Shown here piece by piece: positions 32,791 through 44,761 of a stretch of DNA of 64,000 nucleotides (positions within the stretch are counted from its first letter, which is position 1; each line of letters opens with the position of its first letter). The stretch spans positions 41,807,401 to 41,871,400 of the forward strand of contig JAQMRL010000004.1 of the NCBI GenBank assembly GCA_035578175.1, in the 5' to 3' direction. The notes below the pieces were generated by a model. The model worked only from the letters and a program-made list of their open reading frames with translations. It did not search any database and was not told the origin of the DNA. Origin of the DNA: Catonia carolina. Taxonomy: Eukaryota > Arthropoda > Insecta > Hemiptera > Achilidae. The translations under genes were made by a program, and so were the position numbers.

Positions 32791-34914
32791 AAAATGACTG
32801 ATTGGGTTGAAATTTGAAACTTAAGGCTTTCTTAACAAATTCGAGGAGATATTTCATTTTCATAAACCGTATAGGCCCCAAAATGTTATTTACTCCGATG
32901 CAAAAATACTAAAATTTTAGTTTTTTATATAACGGGTTTAACAATTTTAATGAAATTTCCCCAATTTACGCCACTTTCTACGAATGTTAAGTCGGAATCA
33001 ATAATATTCTTGGAAAAATTCATGGGAAGACTACTCTTTTTCAAAAAAATTTTTTCCGAATTACAGCCTTTCTATAAATGTTTGGGAAAAATGCACACAA
33101 TAAATGTTGAAGGTAATTAAAACAGCGTAAACGTATGTTTTAACCTTATTTTTGAGTTTTAATTTAATCATTATTTGTAATTTTATGGTTACAACACATC
33201 AAAATCGGGTTAAATAAATAAATAAAGGAACCTTGTTATAAAAAATAATATACGTCGTTACATTTATGAGAAGTCAAAATTTCAGGCATTTGATTAGATT
33301 CTGTATTATATAAATCAACTTATTAATTTGACGGTTTCTACATTCGTAACAAAATACATAAAAAAATTACTTAAAAAAATTACACAAAAGTACAAAGTTT
33401 ATACTTAAGCAAACAATCAAAACATTTTTGTAGACATTTATGAACATGAACATTGAAAAAGTTTGAACATAAATTAATTATCTTTGTAAAGTATGAATAA
33501 AAAAAATTACTTAATATTTTTTTATAAAATGTGCAACCTGTGTAAGTTGTTTCTTTTAATTACATTAGAATTATTATCGCTATTAATTTTGTTACCTTTT
33601 CCACTGTTTGTTAATCTTTTTTCTAGATTTAATGTTCTCAAAAATTATAAATAATTTTGTTTTTCTTTTTGAAGCTATACCATTGGGTATCGTCTTCGTC
33701 ATGTGAACACTTTCATATTATTTACTTATAGTTTTTGTTTTAAAGTGATTGTAAATAAACTCAGATATTAGAAAAAAAAACATTAGAAAGAAAATGTTTC
33801 ATTTCCGCTAACTTACTTGATGGATATGCTTAACTTACTTGATGGTACACCGGAAAAAGATTCGAACGCAAGTTTTTTTTTTAAATATATTAATATTATA
33901 AAATTGTTTTCTGCAATTATTATAAATTTTGACAGAAGTTCTTATTGCTTTTTTGTATCCGGTTATTTATCTTGATCAGTTATAAAATAATAATTATTTT
34001 AAACAATTAAGTTTATAATAAATAATACAGTATGAAACAATAAGGTAAGCAGCTCATGTTCAAAATTTTTCATAATAATCCATATTCCTAAATTAGCAAA
34101 ATTAGTTGCTAAATTAGCATGGGAACGTTATTGGTTATTTAAGTAAGAGTTTACAAGAATCACATCTTTTCTTGTTGGGTTGTTTTAAAAGTAGGTTCTG
34201 ACTTAAAATGAAAAAAATTATACGACAAAAATTCATACTATACCAAAAGTTAAACGTAATTAAAAATCCAACAATTGTATTACCAATGATTTATTAATTT
34301 TTTCCTACGCTTAGTTCAAAGATTTTCATTAAAAACAACTCGTTAAGATTGGTTCATTCTATGTTGAACCTGTCCACATTTTTAATCACATATACGTTTT
34401 AGAGGTATAGCGTTTGAGGATGCGGCATCAAAATGGGTTGTAAATTTATAACATTGTTTTAATATGCGCAAGGAAGCTATTGCGGTTTTACATACAATTT
34501 AATTTAATAGGCCTATAGTTGGTCGTATTTAAATTTCAATTCGTATACATATTTGATAAATGCATAAAGTATTTGAAATTCTGGTTATACTATATTGTGA
34601 TAAAATAAGAAATTTATTTTTTATTGTTGGAAACTGACTGAAGGAGTTATCTGACTTTCGTGATTCCTATTAGTCATGTATCACTTACTGCTGCAAAACG
34701 ACTTACCTGCACGCACGACTTGACTAATTTTTCGCTTTTATCCAGTGAAGTTTTTGAATTAGTCTACATTAAGGAGACAAAAGCTGCTCTTTTCCACATG
34801 TTTTTTGAAACTGATGCATTCTCAAAAAATATACTGAACCGTTTTCTTTATAAATAGATTTGGCGAAGTAATCTATAAAAATTTGTTTTGGAGAAACTAG
34901 GAGTTTTTCTTTTT
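32791..34914. other. AT-rich intronic sequence
   Basis: 2.1 kb with no recognised gene, repeat terminus or tandem structure. It may be unique intron. Confidence 0.45.
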
Positions 34915-35505
34915 TACTTTCTCTTCCCTATATGAATACGTAGGAAGGAAAGAATTGTTTTCATGTCGATTTTTCGAAATCGAGTTTTCACCGGATCTAC
35001 ACGTTTTCAGACCCCCTGAACCAAAGAAAACATGTTTTTAGTGATTGGTTTGTGTGTGTGAACAGAATATCTCAAGAACGGAAGATTATACGAACTTGAA
35101 ACTTAAGTTAGATACTACTACCGGACCCGACACGAACATTTTCATCAAAATCGGTCAATGGGAAGTAGTAGTTTATGCGTGTAATTTTTCACTTTTTGCG
35201 ATTTTCTCAATAACGCTCCTACGATTTTTTTAAATCGCCGTATTTACTACATTTTTTATGCTCTACGAGATAGGGTAGGCGCCATGTCTGCTGAAATTCT
35301 TGGGGAGGCTGTTTTCGCGTAAAAATATTGTTTTTTTTAAATTGCGGCTTTAATATGCATTTTAGCGCAAAAATGTTTATAATAAAAGTTGTAGACAATT
35401 TAAAATCATCCAACTTTTATTTTGAACATTTGTTTGTATAACGCTTAGTTTAGCGATAATTAGCAATTTTCTGTTTTTTCTCATGAAAACATGTTACAAG
35501 TAGGC
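34915..35505 (+). repeat. family B, 5' two thirds
   Basis: ACTTTCTCTTCCCTATATG through ACCGGATCTACACG, GATAGGGTAGGCGCCATG and the first internal unit. It ends after TTTTCTCATGAAAACATG. Confidence 0.88.
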
Positions 35506-36037
35506 TATAGCTACTAACAGCGGATAGAATTGTGAAATTCTAAAAGATGTCATCGCACTCAATTAAAGAGTAATTCGACATTATAACACTGTTAGACCTA
35601 CTATTTTTCATATAAAATTTTTGTTTAAAATTATTTATAATTTATTTATACTATTACCTGGCAACTAAATAACTTGTTTTTTAATTTAAAAAATGTGGTT
35701 TGAATTTATATTTAACTTGTTTTTTTAGTGTACTGCGTTGTTTTTCTTGATTTAAGTGTGTTTCTGAATAATTTCTCATATTATTCTGTCCGTACAATTA
35801 ATAGTAATATTTATTTTTAAAATTAGATTACATGGAATGTATTCCTTGTACTATTTCAGACTTTTAAGTGCTGTAATACTAGTTATTTTTTAATTAGTTT
35901 TGTTATTTTATCATTATTTTTATAATATCTAATTTTGTAATTGATATTTGCGATAACTGTTACAAATTTATGTATTTAAGGTAATTGGGAACGTAATTAG
36001 GTAAGTACAAAAAAGTTTTATGTTTTCATTAGTTTAA
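35506..36037. other. AT-rich sequence, nothing identified
   Basis: No gene or repeat recognised. Confidence 0.35.
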
Positions 36038-36767
36038 GGGGAGCACTACACCTCGAAAATCGAAAAAAGATTTATTCTAATTTTGGCGCCATTGCCTTCT
36101 GTATCTTTCTGTGTTATTATGTATAAAAATTATAACTGTACGATAGAAATTACGGAAGCTTTGCAGATTTTTTGTTAAGAAATGTTTTGACCAAAATTTC
36201 TTTTGAGTTAATTTGTGGAAACAATTAAGAATTGCGATATTCAAAGAACGCAGAAAGCTGAGAAGGCAATGAAAAGTCTGTCAAAAGAAGCAAGACAAGA
36301 GAAAAATAGAGGAAATTATTTCAGAAAAAAGAACAGCCTGGTGAGGATCAATATTATGGTACAGGCCGATTTTAGGGTAAGTAAAACTTTACAGCTCATT
36401 TCCCGCAAATTCACTTTTTCCCATAAAGTTTTCTCAAAAACTATTTGACTTTGAAGGTTAAAATTTTTTGAGCATGTTTTCCAATATAATTGTGACTTAT
36501 GGTACTAGAATCATAGCAGCATTATTACTAAGTTTGAAATAAAATTAAAAATTCTATAAAAAATTAAATTATTTTTGCATTTTTCAAAAAAAATTCTCGA
36601 AATGGTATCGCTAGCTCTATGTTAATAATTCTAGTACCAGAGCTTAAAAAGTTTTCATAGAAAAGTCACAAAAAAATTAAAGCCCTAACTCTTAACGGTT
36701 TCTTAGAAACGTGTACCTAAAAAGAGGTCAAATTAACGTGGGCTAGATAGGAGGTATAGTGCTCTCC
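36038..36767 (+). mobile_element. TTAA-flanked DNA transposon relic, Kolobok-like
   Basis: 730 bp between TTAA at 36034-36037 and 36768-36771. The TIRs are GGGGAGCACTACACCTC and the complement GGAGAGCACTATACCTC (15 of 17). Only piggyBac and Kolobok superfamilies regularly use TTAA. The GGGG start is unlike piggyBac's CCC, and the encoded peptide tail (next entry) is of the kind I associate with THAP/Kolobok-type proteins, hence the tentative class. It is an internal-deletion derivative. Confidence 0.7.
36215..36374 (+). pseudogene. C-terminal tail of a transposase, frameshifted
   Basis: It reads NCDIQRTQKAEKAMKSLSKE and ARQEKNRG in one frame, then KLFQKKEQPGEDQYYGTGRF and a stop (36372-36374) in the next. 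A basic coiled segment followed by a final acidic-aromatic xYxxGxF-stop is a recurrent ending of insect transposon proteins. No initiator or catalytic part is present. It lies within the TTAA-flanked element and gives it a plus orientation. Confidence 0.55.
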
Positions 36768-37037
36768 TTAATTGTATTTAAATAATCGTGAAATTTTCTT
36801 TTATCGTTAGGAAACATTTACAACGGATAGTAAATTAAAAGATTTGTTTTTGAATTTTATTTTGTGTCCGAATCTGGATTGATTTTGAAAAATTACATAC
36901 ATTGATACTTATGTTGTAATTGTATAAAAGAGACTCTTAAAATAAAACTTGAAGGTTTTAAGATTTTCTATGACTTGAATTAACTTATTTAAATTTTATA
37001 TAAAGGCTGAAATCATTAAAACACAATAACAGCACTG

Positions 37038-37492
37038 CTCCCCACGAATTTCAGTAGACATTAACACCCAATCTTGTAGACGTTTTTGATCTAGAATGCA
37101 TATTAAGGCTGCAATCTTAAAAAAAAATACCAGGAGAGCATAGCCTACCCAAGAATTTCAGTAGACATGACGCTTACTCTTATCTTGCATAGCATAAAAA
37201 TGTAGTAAATGGGACGATTTAAATTATAATCTTAGGGACTGTTTTTGAGAAAATCGCAAAAACTGACTGATTTTGATAAAAACGTTCTGTGTCAGGTGCC
37301 GTAGTGGTTTCTAACTTAAGTTTCAACTTCGTACGCTGTTCCGCTCTTGAGATTTTGTTCACACGCACACACACGTATAAATCGCTAAAAACATGTTTTT
37401 TGAGTTCGGGGGAGCTGAAAACTCGATTTCGACAAAACAACATGAACACAATACTTTCCTTCCCTATTTATCTATATAGGGCAAGAAAAAGT
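37038..37492 (-). repeat. family B, 5' half, rearranged
   Basis: CCAAGAATTTCAGTAGACATGACGC, GACTGATTTTGATAAAAACG, TTCACACGCACACACACG and CGCTAAAAACATGTTTTTTG are present in order, ending TATAGGGCAAGAAAAAGTA. The segment with TCAGTAGACAT occurs twice (37048 and 37151), so part is duplicated. Confidence 0.8.
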
Positions 37493-38437
37493 AAAAATCT
37501 TTTCTGGACTCAGGGAACCTTAAAATGAGTATTTCCTTCCGGTTAAATGCGATTTCGAAAAAACGACATCTTTTCGTTAATACGTATATTTCATACAGAG
37601 CAAAAAAAAGTAAAAAGATGTACGATAAAATCCATGTACAGTATTAAGTTTGTTGTTCCTTGAAGAATTTTATTTCATTTCTTTGTTTTTCAACAAATAC
37701 CTTTCTTTCATAAAGTAGTAATACCTAAGAATGTAATGGGTGGGAGAATAGTAGTACAGAGTCCATTTATATGTACTATTATATAATGTAAGAAAACGAG
37801 AGGATAAATGATGTGAAAGAGCGTGTTGTAGAAAGATGGTGATAGAGTGAAGTTCCTGTCCTTGGCCGTCATTGCCGCGTTTACTCATTCTGTTATACCA
37901 TCATCGGTACTGTTGAACATGTACCGTGAACTGGAACAAGTCACGGTATTCTGTACCCCTTCCTCCATTTTATAATTCTTAACAAATGCCTTTCGTATTG
38001 TTATTGTTGTCAGTTTTTAAAGTACAGTAAAGGTAAATTAAAGTTGGTATCTAAACTATTAACTTCCAAGTTCATGGAAAGTGCTTTCGTGAAAGATTTT
38101 TTAAAATATTTAACTTGCTTTGTCCGATGTTTAGTTTTGAAATAATTTTTTTTTTATAAACTGCATCAAAATCGGCATATTCATTTAACTGATACAATAT
38201 TTCTGGTATTGCATATGAAGAAAACTTTCATTGACAATTTTCTGTTACCTATGGAACGTATAAAATATTTATTTTAATTGAAAAAGTAATCTCTGAAATA
38301 TTTAAACGCGTAGTCTTGTAAGATAATAATTAAATAAAACAATTTTTCATTTAAATTTACTATTCATTTAATTTGAATAACACTAAGAGAAAAACCAAGA
38401 TGGACAAAAAAATTAAAACTAAAGGTAGTCAAATATC
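37493..38437. other. AT-rich intronic sequence
   Basis: The first ~110 bp (to 37605) repeat family B-like end motifs (CGATTTCGAAAAAACGACAT, GCAAAAAAAAGTA). The rest shows nothing identifiable. Confidence 0.4.
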
Positions 38438-38844
38438 TCTCCCAAAACAGACAGGTGGAGTGTCAGATTGTTTACACTTAATCTGTTCGTTGCAGGGCTA
38501 TAATAAATAGTTATATTTCTTATCACATGGCCAGCAAATAAAATGACTGAATCATTTAAGAACAGATGAGGTACAGGTGTAAAATACACTAATCAGATAA
38601 TCAGAGTTAGGCCTATCTCCTCTGAAAGTAATGAATTTCATTATACACCCAGACCCCGTGGTGAATAAAGTGAAGGTGTCATTTGTAGTGTGGAAAATAT
38701 GTGCTTTTCAGAGGGCCCGGCATGCTGATAAGCGTACTTTTTCACTCAGTGAGGAAGGCATGGTAAATCACCTCACTCCTCATTTTACTTAGTAAAACCT
38801 CTACAGGTTCAAACCAGCCTTTCGGCTGATGACCTAAACAACAA
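38438..38844 (+). repeat. SINE family A, reference full-length copy with perfect TSD
   Basis: 407 bp between identical 12-bp duplications TAGTCAAATATC (38426-38437 and 38845-38856). It begins TCTCCCAAAACAGACAGGTG and ends CAAACCAGCCTTTCGGCTGA then TGACCTAAACAACAA. No A/B box of tRNA type is obvious near its 5' end. GGTTCAAACC near the 3' end is part of the tail hairpin. The 5' origin is therefore unresolved, while the retroposon character is clear from the TSD and tail. Confidence 0.95.
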
Positions 38845-39112
38845 TAGTCAAATATCAATCGATCTTTGACTTTGAAATTTTCATGAAAATACAAATCAAA
38901 AGATGTTACACATAAATTTTGATGACTGTATCTTTAAGGAAAATCTAGGAAATATATCTTTTTAAACTTGAATTTTCAATAAAGTAGGTTATTTGTTTTT
39001 ACAATATTGGTTTTATTTTGGTCACATCAAGATTTTTAGTTTTTAGCGACCCCATTTCATAACAAAACGAAGTAGTAACATAACAAAGGTTTGCAATAAA
39101 TTACATTAATTA

Positions 39113-39457
39113 GGTTTGAACCTCTAGAGGCTTTACTAAGTAAAACGAAAAGTAAGGTTGTTTACCATTGCCTTCCTCACTGAGTGGAAAAGTATCCTTA
39201 TCAGCATGCCAGGCCCTATGAAAAGCATCTACTTTCCACCCTGCAAATGACATGTTCACTTCATTCACCACTGGGTCTGGCTGTTTAATGAAATTCATTA
39301 CTTTCGGAGGAAATAACTCTGATTAGTCTCGTATACACCTCTGCCGCTTCTGTTCTAAATGATTCACCCATTTAATCGGCTGGCCGTGTGATAAGAAACA
39401 CTTATTTTTTGTAGCCCTGGAACTAGAATATTGAATGCTAATAATTTAACGCTCCAC
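39113..39457 (-). repeat. SINE family A, tailless copy
   Basis: Minus copy from AGGTTTGAACCTCTAGAGGC to AATTTAACGCTCCAC. The hairpin and AAC tail are lost. It faces the next copy head-to-head. Confidence 0.88.
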
Positions 39458-39709
39458 AAAGACACTAAACAGAGTTATCTCCTCTGATAGTAATCTATTT
39501 CATCATTATACAGCTGAACCCTGTCGTGAATCAAGTGAAGGTGTCATTTGCAGGGTGGAAAGTAGATGGTTTTCAGAGGGCCTGGCATGCTGATAAGCAT
39601 ACTTTTCCATCCAGTGAGGAAGGCAAAAGTTAACCGCCTCACTTCTTGTTTTACTCAGTAAATCCTCTAAAGGTTCAAACCAGTCTTTTTGCTGATCACC
39701 CAAACACAA
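39458..39709 (+). repeat. SINE family A, 3' part
   Basis: AAAGACACTAAACAGAGTTA to CTGATCACCCAAACACAA, directly adjoining the preceding inverted copy. Confidence 0.85.
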
Positions 39710-40323
39710 TTTTTCATCATTCATATTTGAATTTATAACAACTAAATGGAAGTTGTAGCCAGTTTTGTTAACAAGATCTGTATTTTTATTTCCTTTCAGC
39801 GAGCTGAGAGATGACTTGGGCGTAGTCTATGAATTTACACCACCACTCCGTGTCAAATAGAATAACTATAAAATAAAAATGTCTGCTTAGTATTTTTTAC
39901 TTAGAGGAAACAAACAATAACCTAATGAGTAGCTAAAGAACTTTTTACAATCCGTCTGGAAAATTTCTTTTTACCATAAAATCGATTTCAGTGTTGTCCT
40001 TGACTTGTTTAAAACTTGCTTAAGTAATTCTTTTTACCATATAAATTTTATTTGCTTTTTTTATTGATTCCTTTTAATTGTGTTGTTAATTGTACAAAAG
40101 AAAACCATTGAAAATTTAAGTTATGTAAGAAATTAATTAGGTGTATATATATAATTGCTTTTCAACTTTCAACATACAATTTCTGCAAACATGGAATAGT
40201 ATTTATTTACTTTTAGAATTATTTTTTTTTAATTTAGGCGTTTGATATATTCATAACTGAAACTACATATTTCTATGTATTAATATAGTAAAACTAAAAC
40301 AAAAGATTTATTTTTGTGCGCCT
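39710..40323. other. AT-rich sequence, nothing identified
   Basis: No gene or repeat recognised. Confidence 0.35.
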
Positions 40324-40335
40324 AATGTTGGAACA

Positions 40336-40716
40336 TGCCCATAACAGACAAGTGGAGTATTAAATTATTTGCACTCATCTGTTAGTTCCAGGACTACAAA
40401 ATGTAGTTGTGTTTCTTATCACATAGTCAGCCGATTAAATGGCTGAATCGTTAAAGAACAGAAGAGGTAGAGGTGTAAAAGACACTAATCAGAGTTACCT
40501 CCTCTAAAAGTAATGAATTTCATTATACAGCCAGACCCTGTGGTGAAGGTGTCATTTGCAGAGTGGAAAGTATGTGCTTTTCTGTGCGCTTGGCATGCTG
40601 ATAAACGTACTTTTCAATTCAGTGAGGAAGGCAATTGTAAATCACCTCAGTCTTCGTTTTCCTTAGTAAAACCTCTACAGGTTCAAACCAGCTTTTCGGC
40701 TGATGACCAAAACAAC
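40336..40716 (+). repeat. SINE family A, full length with perfect TSD
   Basis: 381 bp between identical duplications AATGTTGGAACA (40324-40335 and 40717-40728). It begins TGCCCATAACAGACAAGTGG and ends GATGACCAAAACAAC. Confidence 0.95.
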
Positions 40717-40760
40717 AATGTTGGAACACTAATGCTCATTATTATGTTGTTTAGTTCATC

Positions 40761-40999
40761 ACTTCACTTCACTTTACTTCTTTCACCACAGGTTCTGGCT
40801 GTATAATGAAATTCATTACTTTCAGAGGAGATAACTCTGATTAGTGTATTTTACTCCTCTACCTCATCTGTTCGTATATAATTCAGTCATTTAATTGGCT
40901 GACCATATGATAAGACACAGAACTATTTTTTTTTTTTTTTAGCCCTACAACTACCAAATTGAGTGTAAATAATCCGACACTCCAGCTGTCTGTTATGGG
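40761..40999 (-). repeat. SINE family A, 5' part
   Basis: Minus copy CACTTCACTTTACTTCTTTC to CAGCTGTCTGTTATGGG, with a T18-like run at 40926-40941. It abuts the family D LTR piece. With 40336-40716 it forms an inverted SINE pair. Confidence 0.85.
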
Positions 41000-41541
41000 A
41001 AGTTACAATAAATTAGTAACATTAAATAAATTAAAACAGATAAGATGTTTTTTTTTTTTACTTAAAGTCTTATTAAGTAAACAACGATTATACGTCTCTA
41101 CAATATACGCTGAATCTCCTCGCAGGCGTACTCGTATACACTATAACTCACTAACTGACAGATCGTTGTCGATGACAAATCAAAGACTAAGTTTCACTTA
41201 ACCGGTTGCACTTATATCATTGAGCTATGGAGATTTCGAGAAGGTCAGAGATTTTCGATATTATAATAATAAGAATACAAATTTCTGCAAAATGTAAAGA
41301 ACTCATAATTGAATAGAGTGGTTACAAAAAGAACCAATTATCTAAATAGATACCCGACTCCTTTAGGTAGCCGTACAACAATAGGCTGACCTATACTATA
41401 TATAATCATTTGTTCGCTATATTTCTATTTCTTAGAAACCCTTTTTATTATTTACTACTATTTTTATTTACATCAACACCTTTTAAATCTCGTTCCTTCT
41501 CGAGAATTCTCAAACTCTCTTTCCTTTTAGATATTGTCACA
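41000..41541 (-). mobile_element. solo-LTR-like element, family D, truncated
   Basis: Homologous to 11932-12588 through CTATGGAGATTTCGAGAAGG, TTTTCGATATTATAATAATA, CAATTATCTAAATAGATACC and CCGTACAACAATAGG. It ends with GATATTGTCACA. The other end is cut by SINE A. Confidence 0.55.
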
Positions 41542-41989
41542 ATATTGTAATCACAACCTTATGTTTTTTTATTCGTCTAAACGGAACGGAGCTCCTTAAG
41601 AAATTTTTAAAAATATTAGAATAACAATTGTAGGGTTTAGAATGAAAGGTTTTTTTGTGGGTTAATTTTTTTAACGAATTTTGTTTCTTGTTACCATCAA
41701 AGTTGTTTTAGTTTATACAATTATCTAAATTACTATCTTTTACCAGATGGTAGTTTTTGTAAAGGGTTTTAGTTGAATAATCTGGCTAAGAAAAAAATTG
41801 GGATTATGGAAAAGTACCGTAATACATTTTATAATATTTATAAGATCTGTATGAGAAAATTGGCGAAAAGAAAAAGAAAATCAAAGAAAATATGGGAAAT
41901 ATTGAAGAAGGAAAAATATCTAGAGAAAATCATCGCGTCTTCTCCCATATAAATTTCAAATGAATACTTTTGGAACGCATGACACGTCC

Positions 41990-42212
41990 TTTATTGGCTT
42001 GTTGTGGTTCTGTGGTGGTGATGTAAGGAGGGGTGGTTGATTCAGGGTGTTTTGGCAAAGAATGGGGGTGTGTTTTATATATATAGTATGATGTGATGGT
42101 ATAGTGTGAAGATATTAACTTAATTTGAGAATGTAAGCCGCGTCGGAGTACGAACCATCGACTGCTGTAGAAGGGAGGCAGACGTCCCAAGCTATTACAG
42201 GCCCACTGTTTT
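41990..42212 (-). repeat. tRNA-like SINE, family I
   Basis: On the minus strand there is an A box-like TAATAGCTTGGG (42187-42198) and a B box-like GGTTCGTACTCC (42145-42156), with tRNA-like spacing. A cloverleaf-like head, CGTCTGCCTCCC and GACGCGGC, is present. The body extends left to about 41990; the end is not defined. Only one copy occurs here. Confidence 0.55.
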
Positions 42213-42216
42213 ACTA

Positions 42217-42241
42217 TTATTATTATTATTATTATTATTAT

Positions 42242-42277
<36 letters not shown>
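42217..42277. repeat. compound trinucleotide microsatellite
   Basis: (ATT)n directly followed by (ACT)n over about 60 bp. Confidence 0.95.
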
Positions 42278-42278
<1 letters not shown>

Positions 42279-42639
42279 GCTTGGCGTAGAATGCTATTGT
42301 GTAAGAAGAGGGGCTCAAAAGACAAGAGTTTCTGTCTGCTGATGCATGAGTTAGAGGTCAAAGGTACTCCAAAAACCTCACACGTCATCTCCCAGCGCAA
42401 AAGACTTGTAAAGCTCTTCCCTGTTGTATGCATTGTTTCTTTTATCATTTTTAACCTTTTTCATTCATTCGTTTGTGTACGTTGCACAAAATTTTCGCTG
42501 TTTTGTTTGCACGTTGTTTTTTAATGGTGCTATACTTTTTTATGTTTTAAACTACTTCTAAGTAGTTTTAAATCATTTTACAAAATTTGTATTTGTAATT
42601 TTCGACCCAAAATTTAGTTTCTTGTCATATGCACTGTAT
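42278..42639. other. unassigned sequence
   Basis: A moderately GC-rich start (to 42420), then AT-rich. No gene recognised. Confidence 0.3.
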
Positions 42640-42650
42640 AAAGATAACAA

Positions 42651-43275
42651 TTTCCCTAACAGTCACGTGGAGTGTTAAATTATATACTAGATCTACTAGT
42701 TCCAGGGCTACAAAAAATCGTTCTGTTTATGGTCAGCCAGTTATATGTCTGAAATATTTACCAACAGAAGAGGTTGAGGTGTAAAAGACACTAGTCAGAG
42801 TTATCTCCTTTAAAAGTAAAGAATGTTATTATACAGCAATACCCTGACGTGAATAAATTGAAGATGTCATTTGCAGGGTGGAAAGTAGATGCTTTTCAGA
42901 GGACCTGACATGCTGACAACCACACTTTTTCACTCATTAAGGGCCTCTGAAATGCATCTGCTTTTCAGAGGCCCTGCTATGTTGATAAACATACTTTTCC
43001 ACTCCGTTGGGAAGGCATTTGTAAACCACCTCATTCTTCATTTTACTTAGTAAAGCATCTGAAGGTTCAAACCAGCCTTTTCTTGTTTAAAAGTTGGTAA
43101 CGTGCTCGCCTCTCATCATGCGGTCTTGGGTTCGAATCCCATTCAGGCACGGCATTTTTTCATACGTTACAAAAAATCATTTCATCATTCACCGTCTGCA
43201 TTAGCAGTAATTGCAGAACAGTCGGACGTTAAACAAAAAAAAAAATTTCTTGTTTAGCCGATGACTTAAAACAAC
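42651..43275 (+). repeat. SINE family A with internal duplication and nested SINE
   Basis: It is flanked by AAAGATAACAA (42640-42650) and AAAGATGACAA (43276-43286). An internal duplication repeats TTTTCAGAGGCCCTG and GATAAACATAC-type segments (42893-42990). A tRNA-derived SINE interrupts the 3' hairpin (next entry). Confidence 0.92.
43090..43246 (+). repeat. tRNA-derived SINE, family G, nested with TSD
   Basis: Flanked by exact TTCTTGTTTA duplications (43080-43089 and 43247-43256). It has AGTTGGTAACGTGCTCGCCT (A box remnant) and GGGTTCGAATCCC (perfect B box), then the family body CATACGTTACAAAA and an A-rich tail. The first few bases of the tRNA head are missing. Confidence 0.93.
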
Positions 43276-43419
43276 AAAGATGACAACTATTAGCAATTAA
43301 ACAAATAAGTGTTTGTAATAATGAAGCCCATCCAGTTTCAAAACCATGAATATGTGAAGAAAAATTGGATTAAATTGCTCAGTGCCTCCTTAGATTTAAA
43401 ATTGTGTAACATTTATTAA

Positions 43420-43500
43420 AGGATATTTCCAGGTTCTGGTTTTTTATAAATAATAAAACTTTCTTCTGACTTATTACAAAAACTACTGAACTTAATTTTC
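43420..43500 (-). repeat. LTR-like family D end fragment
   Basis: TATTTCCAGGTTCTGGTTTT, then TATAAATAATAAAACTTTCT, matching 8817-8880. Confidence 0.4.
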
Positions 43501-43890
43501 TTGTGTATTTCTGCAAATCTACGATTTGCTTTGCTTGGAAAAAGAGTAGATATATTGTGAGTAATACCCCCTGGTATCACTCTGTAAATTTTTAATTTTG
43601 CTGTTTTGTTCTTGACATGAATGTAAAATTTTTAAAACAATGTATTAAAATAAATTTGTTGGGTGTCATTTGAACAGTGTTCTGTGTTTCACTGTTGTTT
43701 AGGAGATTGATTGCTTCTGGATTCTGATGATTTTCAGATTGTGTTAACTTAAATGGTTTAGTGTTTTAAAAACTTAAGACAAACTATTTTAAAAATGAAA
43801 TATGGCCATTTGCAATATAATTAATCAATTCCTTACGTAATTTAGGTTTGGAACATATTAATGTCAGGCTAGATTCCAGTAGTTAAAAAA

Positions 43891-44667
43891 ATCTGGTGTG
43901 AAACACTCAAACGACTTTCTCTTGTCAATGCAAATAATGAACAATAAAACCTAACATGTAATTGAACATTAGAAATTAACAAAAAAACTAACCTCAAAAA
44001 ATATAACCTTATTTTAATCATAAGTGAATGATGCAAAATAATCAACCTCAAATTTGGCTTAAAAATACGGAAAATCACTCTTTCACGCTAAACTAGGCTC
44101 TGTAGAGAAAAATTATCTAAATAACAGTTGTAGAACTTTTTATTTCCTATAAATTTGATTATATAGGCCCTACTTTTTGTCGTAAAATGTATAGCCTACT
44201 AAAACTGAAATTTTACAACTTTTTTTACAGATTTCATTGAAAAAAAAACAGAAAATCACTGATTACCGCTGAACTAAGTGTTACACAAAAAAATGTTTGA
44301 AATAAAAGTTGTAAGATTTTAAATTCTCTACAGCTTTTATTATGTACATCTTTGCGCTAAAATGCATATTAAACCCGCAATCTTAAAAAAAACAATTTTG
44401 ATGAAAATGTTCTTGTCAGGTCCGGTAGTAGTATCTAACTTAAGTTTCAAGTTTCAAGATCGTACGATGTTACATTCTGATTTTACGTTCTTGAGATATT
44501 TTGTTCACATACACACCCATACACAGACCAATCGCTAAAAACATGTTTTTTGGGTTCAGGGGGTCTGAAAACGTGTAGATCCGGTGAAAACTCGATTCCG
44601 AAAAATGGACATGAAAACAATACAATACTTTCCTTCCTATATATTCATATAGGCAAGAGAAAGTAAA
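43891..44667 (-). repeat. family B with internal deletion
   Basis: Starts ATCTGGTGTGAAACACTCAA, includes the second internal unit, and is deleted between TTAAAAAAAACAATTTT and GATGAAAATGTTC (about 44395). It ends TATAGGCAAGAGAAAGTA. Confidence 0.88.
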
Positions 44668-44761
44668 ATACAATAATCCCTCGATATCCGCGGGGGTTAC
44701 GTTCCGGAGGGTTCCGCGGTTCGTAAAACCGCGGATAATGATACCTTCTATGAACGAAAAA

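Noticed and set aside
41930..42448. 172-codon minus-strand ORF with poly-Val/Ile
   Set aside because: Produced by the trinucleotide microsatellite; flanks include a SINE-like head.
42651..43275. tRNA gene suggested by GGGTTCGAATCCC near 43130
   Set aside because: It sits in an element with TSD, family body and A-rich tail. The 5' half of the tRNA is incomplete, so it is a SINE.
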